A stretch of DNA of 29,569 nt, taken from positions 1 to 29,569 of the forward strand of contig CAZSPL010000015.1 in the NCBI GenBank assembly GCA_964608735.1, given 5' to 3'. The notes under the pieces were generated by a model. The model was not told where the DNA came from. It did not search any database and worked only from the letters and a program-made list of their open reading frames with translations. Positions 14,722-21,810 of this stretch are shown here, piece by piece. The translations under genes and the position numbers were made by a program. This DNA comes from CAZSPL01 sp964608735 (GTDB lineage: Bacteria > JAJVIF01 > JAPKYR01 > CAZSPL01). Each line of letters opens with the position of its first letter. The first letter of the stretch is position 1.

Positions 14722-17604
14722 ATGAGAATATTTAGCGGAATATGCCTTATCTTTATCGTGCTGTTGAGCATGACGGTCACCGCCTCCCCCCAGGGATACA
14801 ATTCCGTTCCCAATCCCTATCACTACGAGGGGGTTGTAGCAGAGGACGGCACATGGGCGGCTGACCTCGTATTCTCAGGCAACGCGTTCGTCACCGGCGG
14901 CGAGCTCACGATAACCACTTCGCTAAGGATCGACAGCCTCGGACTGGCTTACAATATCAGCAAAACGAAAGGCCTGTACTGCCTCGTGACCGGGCGGCGG
15001 CTGTTCGATGGAAGCGGGCAGTATCTCGGCGATTCCGGCGCGCTCCTTTCAACACGGCTCGACGACCTGGGAATACCGGTGGAGTCAGAGGAATACCGTG
15101 TACCGCACGCCATCTTCGGGTCCGACCGCTCATCGCCGGTTACATCATATGTCACCCTGGTTCCCGGCCAGCTGAGGGTCGACGAGGCTGCCGGCACCAT
15201 CGAAGCTGAATTCAAGAATATAATTCCAGTCGACGATGAAATCCCCCCGGGCCATTATAAAATCAGGCTCGATTTCGGCATCGAAGTCTCCCCGACCATG
15301 CGCATAACCCTCGCCGGTACCGACCCGGCATCGGTCGATGCATATGATGCCGGGCAGAGCTACATCGAAAGCCGCCTCATTGATTTCAACTCCGGCGAAA
15401 GCCCGAGGATGATCTGGACATTATTCAGCCAGTTCCATCCCGGTGGCGGGGCGCTCGCCCTCGAAGACAAGGGGCTGGCGGCGTTGAGCAGGAGGATGGG
15501 CTCCTTCGAAAAGTGCCTCGTCCCGCTGAAGGACCAATACGGACGCCAGGTAAGGTATCTTCTCGAACCCGATTTTCCCGGCGAGCTGAACCCGTTCCTC
15601 CGAAGGGACATTCCAACCCTCGGGGTTGATTACACTCATGGTTCCGTAAGCCTGAGGATTAAAAACCCGAACGGCACCATCATCGACTGCGGCGCCGCAT
15701 CGTTTATAGGACCCCGCGGGCTCGGGGCCACCACCGGGAGCGATTCCTTCTTCTTCTCGTTCAGCCAGTACGGGAAGCACTTGATCGAGTGCAAGGGATG
15801 GCTCACCGACAAGTACGGCACCGTGTATCGCGGGGGGGGAGTATATGAAGTATGGGTCGCTCAGCCGCTTTTAGTTGTACCCTCCACCCCGCCCGGACGC
15901 CCCATCGCGACCGATGAACTCTACAATTCGGCATGCCACATCTATCCCCCGCTCGCGGCCGATATCGAAATATTACAGGAACTGAATAAATTCGGACGCG
16001 GCGGCGTCGAAAGCAATTACCACCACGTCGCGGCTAACAGGTTCGGGCAGTTCATACCGAGCGCGGGAGACGCGAGGAACCGGATAACCCGCTCGGGGAT
16101 TATACGTTTCAAGAATCCCGGCATGTACCGTATCCACTATCTCGCCGAATTCAAGGAGAAGGACGGTACAATCTGGATGGGGCAGTTCGATTCGTTCGGC
16201 GTCGTATATGACCCCGAAACCCCGGGCGAGGCATACGGCACCATGGCATCCGAAGCGGTGCTGCCGTTTCCCGACGCGAACAAGACATCGGGGCAGGCGT
16301 TCCGGATTGAATATCCCCTTAACCAGGATGAGATCGCGCTCCTGCCGGAGGACAATTTTTCGTGCTTCGACCCGGTGATAGCGTTCAAGCCGGCATTGTA
16401 CGGCTCGATATTCCGCGGCGATGAAGATGTGCTCGTGAGCGTCGGCGAGATGTCGGGACTTCGCTCCGGAGCCGGGGCGCATTATCCGCCTGTAAGCTAT
16501 CCCGAGTATGTCAACCGCGACGGCTTCCAGTGCTTCTCGTCGGTACGCTCGGATGGGCTCTTCCAGATGGCGCTTGGCGAGATTAGCCCCGATACGTTGA
16601 CCCATCCGCTGCAAAACCCCTTCAATGCCGGGGAGCTTCCGCGAAACGAACAGGGCGACTATTACATCTTCAATGGCGGACTTAATTTCGGCGACCTGCA
16701 GGGGGAAGCATTCCTGCAGCTTCCATATATGACATCCGCATATGTAACCGGGGACTACGCCAAGCCGACATATTATCCCGGCGGCGAGATAGAAATAAGT
16801 TCCCAGTTGTTCCCGCGCAAGATTTTCTCCGCATTCCCCGCGATTTATCCCGGCGATATCTTGCGCAAGGGACAGGCATATATTATCGATTGTATAGCGA
16901 TGCCATGCTCCCCCGCCGATTTCGAGATTGCCGTCACCTATCCTGACAGTTCCGTAAGACGCGCGCATGGGTCGTCAAGCAAATACGGGATCATCGGAGG
17001 CCCGGAATTGTGGTTTGATCTCGGCGACCCGGGAGTGTATCGCGTCTCCTACACCCTTTTCCGCGGCGATGAAACCGGATATCCGCTTGGAACATCGGAA
17101 GATTCCGAGGGCGCATTCAATATTTACGTAATCGACGGCGGCTATTCCAACCGGATAGATTTCCACCTCGATCGTACAACGCCGATTGACCCCTCATCCG
17201 GGTTCCAGCTTCGCGGCGATGTGAGCGATGTGGGTATTGTCGGCGGACGCGCCAGCATGAGCATCACTTTCCAGGGCTCACTCGTCGAGGAACAAACGAT
17301 CGATATATCCGACGGCCTGTTCGCGTTCACGCTCGACCCGGTCGCAGTTAACGGTGTGTACCCGAATTATTCCGCGAACGATCCGAACGACCGGCTCGAT
17401 ATCAACATTTTCGTGATGGGGCTTACACCGGGCGGCAAGGTTTCATATGCCGCCGAGAAACTCTACACGATGGGACCGTTCATCCATGCCGTACCGATAT
17501 CATATCCCGGCATCAAGGCCGAGGACAGGCGGGTGCGCGTGGAAAAAAACCAGCGTGAAGAGAAGGGCCGGGAATACAGAAGCAACCGCGGGCTTAGAAG
17601 CTGA
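14722..17604 (+). CDS. Large predicted secreted protein of unknown family inside the atp operon
   Basis: I do not recognise this 960-residue protein. It begins with a clear Sec signal peptide: a short Met-Arg start, a hydrophobic core (about 3-20), and Thr-Ala-Ser-Pro as the probable cleavage area near 21-23. The mature part is rich in Gly, Tyr, Pro, Asp and beta-prone stretches, with no later membrane helix, lipobox, LPxTG or beta-barrel terminus. Three segments share a Pro/Gly-x-Tyr/Lys-x-Ile/Val-x-Tyr/Cys pattern followed by a Gly-rich turn and a Tyr/Phe-x-Val strand (around 349-385, 464-500 and 770-805), suggesting repeated immunoglobulin-like modules. The last 30 residues are strongly charged. 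It starts 15 nt after atpA with AAGGTGG as ribosome-binding site and ends 24 nt before atpG, on the same strand. Base composition and codon style look like its neighbours, so there is no obvious sign of recent transfer. Confidence 0.85.
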   Translation: MRIFSGICLIFIVLLSMTVTASPQGYNSVPNPYHYEGVVAEDGTWAADLVFSGNAFVTGGELTITTSLRIDSLGLAYNISKTKGLYCLVTGRRLFDGSGQYLGDSGALLSTRLDDLGIPVESEEYRVPHAIFGSDRSSPVTSYVTLVPGQLRVDEAAGTIEAEFKNIIPVDDEIPPGHYKIRLDFGIEVSPTMRITLAGTDPASVDAYDAGQSYIESRLIDFNSGESPRMIWTLFSQFHPGGGALALEDKGLAALSRRMGSFEKCLVPLKDQYGRQVRYLLEPDFPGELNPFLRRDIPTLGVDYTHGSVSLRIKNPNGTIIDCGAASFIGPRGLGATTGSDSFFFSFSQYGKHLIECKGWLTDKYGTVYRGGGVYEVWVAQPLLVVPSTPPGRPIATDELYNSACHIYPPLAADIEILQELNKFGRGGVESNYHHVAANRFGQFIPSAGDARNRITRSGIIRFKNPGMYRIHYLAEFKEKDGTIWMGQFDSFGVVYDPETPGEAYGTMASEAVLPFPDANKTSGQAFRIEYPLNQDEIALLPEDNFSCFDPVIAFKPALYGSIFRGDEDVLVSVGEMSGLRSGAGAHYPPVSYPEYVNRDGFQCFSSVRSDGLFQMALGEISPDTLTHPLQNPFNAGELPRNEQGDYYIFNGGLNFGDLQGEAFLQLPYMTSAYVTGDYAKPTYYPGGEIEISSQLFPRKIFSAFPAIYPGDILRKGQAYIIDCIAMPCSPADFEIAVTYPDSSVRRAHGSSSKYGIIGGPELWFDLGDPGVYRVSYTLFRGDETGYPLGTSEDSEGAFNIYVIDGGYSNRIDFHLDRTTPIDPSSGFQLRGDVSDVGIVGGRASMSITFQGSLVEEQTIDISDGLFAFTLDPVAVNGVYPNYSANDPNDRLDINIFVMGLTPGGKVSYAAEKLYTMGPFIHAVPISYPGIKAEDRRVRVEKNQREEKGREYRSNRGLRS

Positions 17605-17628
17605 TTGGAAAGATTCAGAGAGAAATAG

Positions 17629-18552
17629 ATGAGTAGTCTTCGAACATTAAAACGGCGGATCAAGAGTGTATCAGGCATACGGCAGATAACCAAAGCCATG
17701 CAGATGATCTCCGCAACGAAACTCAAGCGAGCGCAGAACCGCATCGAACGCGCCAGGCCGTATGTCCAGAAACTGGACGACATCCTGAGCGATATCCTCG
17801 CGAGCGTCACAACCGATGACCTGGAGCATCCGCTCACCGCTGAGAAAACCGCCGAGGAAACGAAACGCGTCGCCCTCATGGTGATTACATCCGACAAGGG
17901 CCTCTGCGGAAGCTTCAACGCAAACATAATCAGAAAGGCATCGGATGTCATCAAGGAAGGCCTCGCCAAGGGGATTGAATACGAGCTGATACCGATCGGA
18001 CGCCGCGGCCTCGAATTCTTCCGCCGCCGGGGCGAAAAGATACTCCGCTCTGATTTAATCCATATCGACCAGGACCTGCCGACATCTTTCCTGACCTCTT
18101 TTTTCAGGTACATCGTTTCGCTCTACACCGGTGAAGGGCACGAAAGCGAGGAAGAATTCACGCCGTTCGACAAGGTCGAAGTCATCTTCGCGTTTTTCCA
18201 GAGCGCTCTGGTTTACCGTGTCCAGGAGTTGACTCTCCTTCCCCTCGAACTCGGGCATCGTCCCGGGGAGCCGGAAACCTATGGGGAGACCAAGGAGTAT
18301 ATCTTCGAGCCGGGACCCCGCGAACTGTTTGAGGACATCATCCCACAAGTCATCCGTATGCGCCTGTTCAGGGCGCTCGCGGAGACCATCGCTTCCGAAC
18401 AGGGGGCCAGGATGGTCGCCATGCAGAATGCCCCCGAACACGCCGGCGATATGATCAACTGGCTTACGCTGCAGCGTAACAAGGCGCGCCAGTCGGCGAT
18501 CACCACGGAGCTGAGCGATATAGTGGGCGGCGCTGAAGCATTGAAAGGATAG
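17629..18552 (+). CDS. atpG: ATP synthase F1 subunit gamma
   Basis: Gamma is the central rotor shaft. The 307-residue protein has the conserved N-terminal helix (Leu-Lys-Arg-Arg-Ile-Lys-Ser-Val, Ile-Thr-Lys-Ala-Met, Met-Ile-Ser-Ala-Thr-Lys-Leu), then Ser-Asp-Lys-Gly-Leu-Cys-Gly-Ser-Phe-Asn at about 86-95 in the Rossmann-like domain. The C-terminal helix has Arg-Gln-Ser-Ala-Ile-Thr-Thr-Glu-Leu and Val-Gly-Gly-Ala-Glu-Ala-Leu. The usual Ala-Thr-x-Asn-Ala near the C terminus reads Met-Gln-Asn-Ala-Pro-Glu-His-Ala, a mild deviation. It is 15-20 residues longer than many gammas, with the extra length in the middle. The ATG lies 24 nt after the exported-protein gene with a weak AGAGAG site. Confidence 0.95.
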   Translation: MSSLRTLKRRIKSVSGIRQITKAMQMISATKLKRAQNRIERARPYVQKLDDILSDILASVTTDDLEHPLTAEKTAEETKRVALMVITSDKGLCGSFNANIIRKASDVIKEGLAKGIEYELIPIGRRGLEFFRRRGEKILRSDLIHIDQDLPTSFLTSFFRYIVSLYTGEGHESEEEFTPFDKVEVIFAFFQSALVYRVQELTLLPLELGHRPGEPETYGETKEYIFEPGPRELFEDIIPQVIRMRLFRALAETIASEQGARMVAMQNAPEHAGDMINWLTLQRNKARQSAITTELSDIVGGAEALKG

Positions 18553-18590
18553 TTAATTAGATAGATTTGATTGATTAGATTAATTAGATA
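18553..18590. repeat. AT-rich leader with 11-bp direct repeats between atpG and atpD
   Basis: TTAATTAGATA occurs at 18553-18563 and again exactly at 18580-18590, with related GATTGATTAGAT sequence between. The 65-nt gap is almost pure A/T until position 18594 and stands out from the GC-rich surroundings. It directly precedes the CAGGAG ribosome-binding site of atpD. It may be an unstructured translation enhancer or an RNase cleavage site; neither is shown. Confidence 0.6.
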
Positions 18591-18617
18591 TTATCGAGAC
18601 TTGCAGGAGACAAGACA

Positions 18618-20027
18618 TTGGCCACAGGAAAAGTTTTACAAGTAATCGGACCCACGGTAGATCTTGAATTCCCTTCCGGGGAACTGCCGGAAATGCTCAA
18701 CGCCATAAGCATCAAGGTGCCTGACAAGAATATCGACATCGTCGTCGAAGTGGCGCTGCATCTCGGGGACAACGTAGTCCGATGCATATCGATGAAGTCC
18801 ACAGACGGGCTTGTGCGCGGTATGCCCGCCGAGGATCTCAAGGCGCCCATCAGCATGCCTGTCGGACATGGCTGTCTCGGGCGCGTCCTGAACGTCCTCG
18901 GCGAAGCCATCGACAGCGACGCACCGGTTCCATATACCAAACGTTACCCCATCCACCGCCCCTCCCCATCCCTCGAAGACCAGTCCACCGAAGTGGAGTT
19001 GTTCGAGACCGGCCTGAAGGTCGTCGACCTCCTCGCCCCTTACATGAAGGGCGGAAAAGTCGGCATGTTCGGCGGAGCCGGTGTCGGCAAGACGGTGCTT
19101 ATAGCCGAGATGATACACAACATCGCGAAGGAACACGGCGGCCTGTCGGTATTCTCCGGCGTGGGAGAGCGTACCCGCGAGGGCAACGACATGTGGCTCG
19201 AAATGCAGCACTACGGTGTTCTCGACAAAACGGTGCTCGTGTACGGCCAGATGAACGAGCCTCCCGGGGCAAGGCTGCGCGTCGGACTGAGCGGCCTCAC
19301 GCAGGCGGAATATTTCCGCGACGAGGAAGGCGTCGATATCCTGCTGTTCATCGATAATATTTTCCGCTTCGTCCAGGCGGGAAGCGAGGTATCCGCCCTG
19401 CTCGGACGTATGCCGAGCGCCGTGGGTTACCAGCCTACCCTCGCCAGCGAGATGGGCGCGCTCCAGGAGAGGATCACGTCGACCAAGAAAGGGTCCATCA
19501 CGTCGATGCAGGCTGTCTATGTTCCCGCCGACGATCTCACCGACCCGGCGGTCGCCACGACATTCGCCCACCTCGATGCCACCACCGTGCTCTCCCGGCA
19601 TATCGTCGAACTCGGCATCTATCCCGCTGTCGACCCGCTCGAATCCACCAGCCGGATACTCGACCCGAATGTAGTCGGAATGGAACACTACCTGATCGCG
19701 AGGAAAGTCCAGGAAATCCTGCAGAGATATAAAGACCTGAAAGATATCATCGCTATCCTCGGCATCGAAGAGTTGAGCGAGGATGACAAGCTGATCGTTC
19801 ACCGCGCCAGGCGGATCGAGAGATTCCTCTCGCAGCCGAACTTCGTCGCCGAGCAATTTACCGGCACGCCGGGACGCTATGTGCATATCCAGGATACGAT
19901 CCGCAGTTTTCAGGAGATACTCGCCGGCAAGCATGATGATCTGCCGGAATCGGCGTTCCTCTATGTCGGCCCGATCGAGGAAGCGGTGGAGAAAGCCAAG
20001 AAAATGAGTGAGGAGGTTGCAAAGTAG
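18618..20027 (+). CDS. atpD: ATP synthase F1 subunit beta
   Basis: Beta carries the catalytic sites of F1. The 469-residue product has the N-terminal barrel (1-80), P-loop Gly152-Gly-Ala-Gly-Val-Gly-Lys158-Thr159, the catalytic Glu184 within Gly-Val-Gly-Glu-Arg-Thr-Arg-Glu-Gly-Asn-Asp, and Leu-Leu-Phe-Ile-Asp-Asn-Ile-Phe-Arg as Walker B. A complete DELSEED-like region follows, reading Glu-Glu-Leu-Ser-Glu-Asp-Asp, which is one change from the usual Asp-Glu-Leu-Ser-Asp/Glu-Glu-Asp. Length is standard. The start is a TTG at 18618 with CAGGAG upstream; no ATG is available before the conserved barrel. The stop TAG is immediately followed by the TTG start of atpC. Confidence 0.98.
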   Translation: MATGKVLQVIGPTVDLEFPSGELPEMLNAISIKVPDKNIDIVVEVALHLGDNVVRCISMKSTDGLVRGMPAEDLKAPISMPVGHGCLGRVLNVLGEAIDSDAPVPYTKRYPIHRPSPSLEDQSTEVELFETGLKVVDLLAPYMKGGKVGMFGGAGVGKTVLIAEMIHNIAKEHGGLSVFSGVGERTREGNDMWLEMQHYGVLDKTVLVYGQMNEPPGARLRVGLSGLTQAEYFRDEEGVDILLFIDNIFRFVQAGSEVSALLGRMPSAVGYQPTLASEMGALQERITSTKKGSITSMQAVYVPADDLTDPAVATTFAHLDATTVLSRHIVELGIYPAVDPLESTSRILDPNVVGMEHYLIARKVQEILQRYKDLKDIIAILGIEELSEDDKLIVHRARRIERFLSQPNFVAEQFTGTPGRYVHIQDTIRSFQEILAGKHDDLPESAFLYVGPIEEAVEKAKKMSEEVAK

Positions 20028-20450
20028 TTGGCTGATCCGGCATTCAGACTGACAATACTCACACCCGAAGGCCCTTGTTGCTCGGTAGACGTGACCCATG
20101 TCCTCGCGCCGGGCAAAGATGGATATCTCGGCATACTGGCCAACCACGCGCCACTCGTCACAAGTCTCGACATCGGCCTTGTGAACTATACCCCCGCCGG
20201 CGGCGGGCAGGAACAGTTGTTCGCGGTGGCGAACGGTTTCCTCGAAGTGAGCAATAACGAGGTATCGCTCCTCGCCGACTCCGCTGAAAGCTGGGAAGAT
20301 ATCGACATCGACCGTGCCCAGGAAGCGTTGAAACGGGCCGAAAATCGCCTCGCGATAATGGATGACAAAATAGATATACAGCGCGCCCGGGATGCCTTGA
20401 GGCGGGCGCAGAACAGGATACGGGTCAAGGAGAAGAGATTTACATTTTAA
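20028..20450 (+). CDS. atpC: ATP synthase F1 subunit epsilon
   Basis: Epsilon couples gamma to the c-ring and can inhibit ATP hydrolysis. The 140-residue protein has the N-terminal beta-sandwich (about 1-88) with Leu-Thr-Pro-Glu-Gly, Pro-Gly-Lys-Asp-Gly-Tyr-Leu-Gly-Ile-Leu and Asn-His-Ala-Pro-Leu-Val. The C-terminal two-helix domain (about 92-138) contains Ala-x-Glu-Ala-Leu-Lys-Arg-Ala-Glu-Asn-Arg-Leu and a second similar helix. The full-length C-terminal domain means the inhibitory helix is kept. It begins with TTG directly abutting the atpD stop (0 nt), so translation is presumably coupled. MurA follows 36 nt later. Confidence 0.93.
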   Translation: MADPAFRLTILTPEGPCCSVDVTHVLAPGKDGYLGILANHAPLVTSLDIGLVNYTPAGGGQEQLFAVANGFLEVSNNEVSLLADSAESWEDIDIDRAQEALKRAENRLAIMDDKIDIQRARDALRRAQNRIRVKEKRFTF

Positions 20451-20486
20451 TGATGACATCTCGACCCATTCCGGCATCGAGGAGGA

Positions 20487-21776
20487 ATGAGCATAGCCCG
20501 AACAGTTGAAAACGAGACACGCGTGGCTTACCTCGAAATCAACGGTCACCGCGGCCTTAAGGGCGATGTGACAATCTCCGGCTCGAAGAACGCATCGCTG
20601 CCAATCATGGCGGCCTGCCTGCTTGTGAAGGGGCCGGTGATACTCCAGAACGTCCCCGACCTCGATGATGTGCGCACACTCGCGGGGCTGGTCGAATCGC
20701 TCGGCGCGCGAGTATCGACATACGACGGCAACACCATCCTGATAGACTCCACCGACGTCGCTTCGCAATCACCCCCGGGGGAATTCGTAAGCAAGATGCG
20801 CGCGAGCGTCCTCGTTATGGGGCCGCTGCTCGCGCGCTTCAACCGGGCGGATATCCCGCTTCCGGGCGGATGCAAGCTCGGTCCGAGGCCGATAGACATA
20901 CACATCGACGGCTTAAGCAGGCTTGGCGGAGTATTTTCCGTCACCGGGGAAATCGTCCAGGTGAAATCGGAAAGCCTTGTCGGCGAGGAAATCCCCCTGC
21001 GTTTTCCGTCCGTGGGCGCGACGGAAAACATTATGATGGCGGCATGTCTTGCCCGGGGAACAACAACCATCATCGGAGCCGCGAGAGAGCCCGAGATAAG
21101 TTCCCTCGCCGATTTCCTGAACCGCCGCGGCGGCAAGGTCAAGGGCGCCGGGGATGATGTCATCACGATAGAGGGTGTTGATAAGCTCAATCCGGGGGAA
21201 GATTCAATCATCCCGGACCGCGTCGAATGCGGCACCTATCTTATCGCGGGCGCTTCGACGGGGGGCGAAATCACATGCCGTGCCGCGGAACCGTCGCACC
21301 TTACTTCGCTCATCGAACGACTGGAAGCCGCGGGATGCGAAATCGAATGCGGCGATGGATATATCCGCCTGAAAGCGCCCCTGCGCTGCAACGGGGTGGA
21401 CATTCGCACCCTGCCCTACCCGGGATTCTCAACCGATTTGCAGCCTCAGATGATGGCGCTCAACGCCGGCGCGAAAGGCGCGGCTATTATTGTAGAAAAG
21501 ATTTTCCAGCAGCGATTCCTCGTAAAAGATGAACTGACAAAAATGGGAGCCAAGATTCGCAACGTCGAGAATGCCGCGCTTACCATAGGGCAGCCCGACC
21601 TGCACGGCGCGGATGTTTTCGCCACCGATATACGCGCGTCCGCCGCTCTCATCTGCGCGGCTCTTCGGGCGGAAGGCCGCACGAGAATAAAGAACCTCGA
21701 ACATCTATTCCGCGGTTATGAAGACCCGGTCGGCAAACTTTCCGGGCTTGGAGCCGATATCGAACTTGTTTCGTAA
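20487..21776 (+). CDS. murA: UDP-N-acetylglucosamine 1-carboxyvinyltransferase
   Basis: MurA transfers enolpyruvate from PEP to UDP-GlcNAc, the first committed step of peptidoglycan synthesis, in the cytosol. The sequence has Gly-Ser-Lys34-Asn35-Ala, Pro-Gly-Gly-Cys129-Lys-Leu-Gly-x-Arg-Pro with the catalytic Cys (so fosfomycin-sensitive chemistry is expected), Tyr-Pro-Gly-Phe-x-Thr-Asp-Leu-Gln, and a C-terminal Asp-Ile-Arg-Ala-Ser-Ala-Ala-Leu. The 429-residue frame starts at ATG 20487, but its GGAGGA lies only about 1 nt before it. A GTG at 20523 would remove 12 residues and place the Lys at 22, exactly as in E. coli MurA, so the true start may be 20523. MurA directly after atpC is also seen in some other bacteria, such as Bacillus. 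Confidence 0.96.
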   Translation: MSIARTVENETRVAYLEINGHRGLKGDVTISGSKNASLPIMAACLLVKGPVILQNVPDLDDVRTLAGLVESLGARVSTYDGNTILIDSTDVASQSPPGEFVSKMRASVLVMGPLLARFNRADIPLPGGCKLGPRPIDIHIDGLSRLGGVFSVTGEIVQVKSESLVGEEIPLRFPSVGATENIMMAACLARGTTTIIGAAREPEISSLADFLNRRGGKVKGAGDDVITIEGVDKLNPGEDSIIPDRVECGTYLIAGASTGGEITCRAAEPSHLTSLIERLEAAGCEIECGDGYIRLKAPLRCNGVDIRTLPYPGFSTDLQPQMMALNAGAKGAAIIVEKIFQQRFLVKDELTKMGAKIRNVENAALTIGQPDLHGADVFATDIRASAALICAALRAEGRTRIKNLEHLFRGYEDPVGKLSGLGADIELVS

Positions 21777-21810
21777 AAGGGCCTGCCTTATGAGGAGGTA
21801 GAATCCGAAG

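Noticed and set aside
15973..16968. A 331-codon minus-strand frame inside the unknown secreted-protein gene
   Set aside because: I considered whether this was the real gene instead. The plus frame is longer, has a signal peptide, ribosome-binding site and tight operon spacing, while the minus frame has none of these.
18636..20768. A 710-codon open frame on the minus strand opposite atpD and atpC
   Set aside because: Same reason: it mirrors highly conserved ATP synthase codons, crosses into murA and shows no family motifs.
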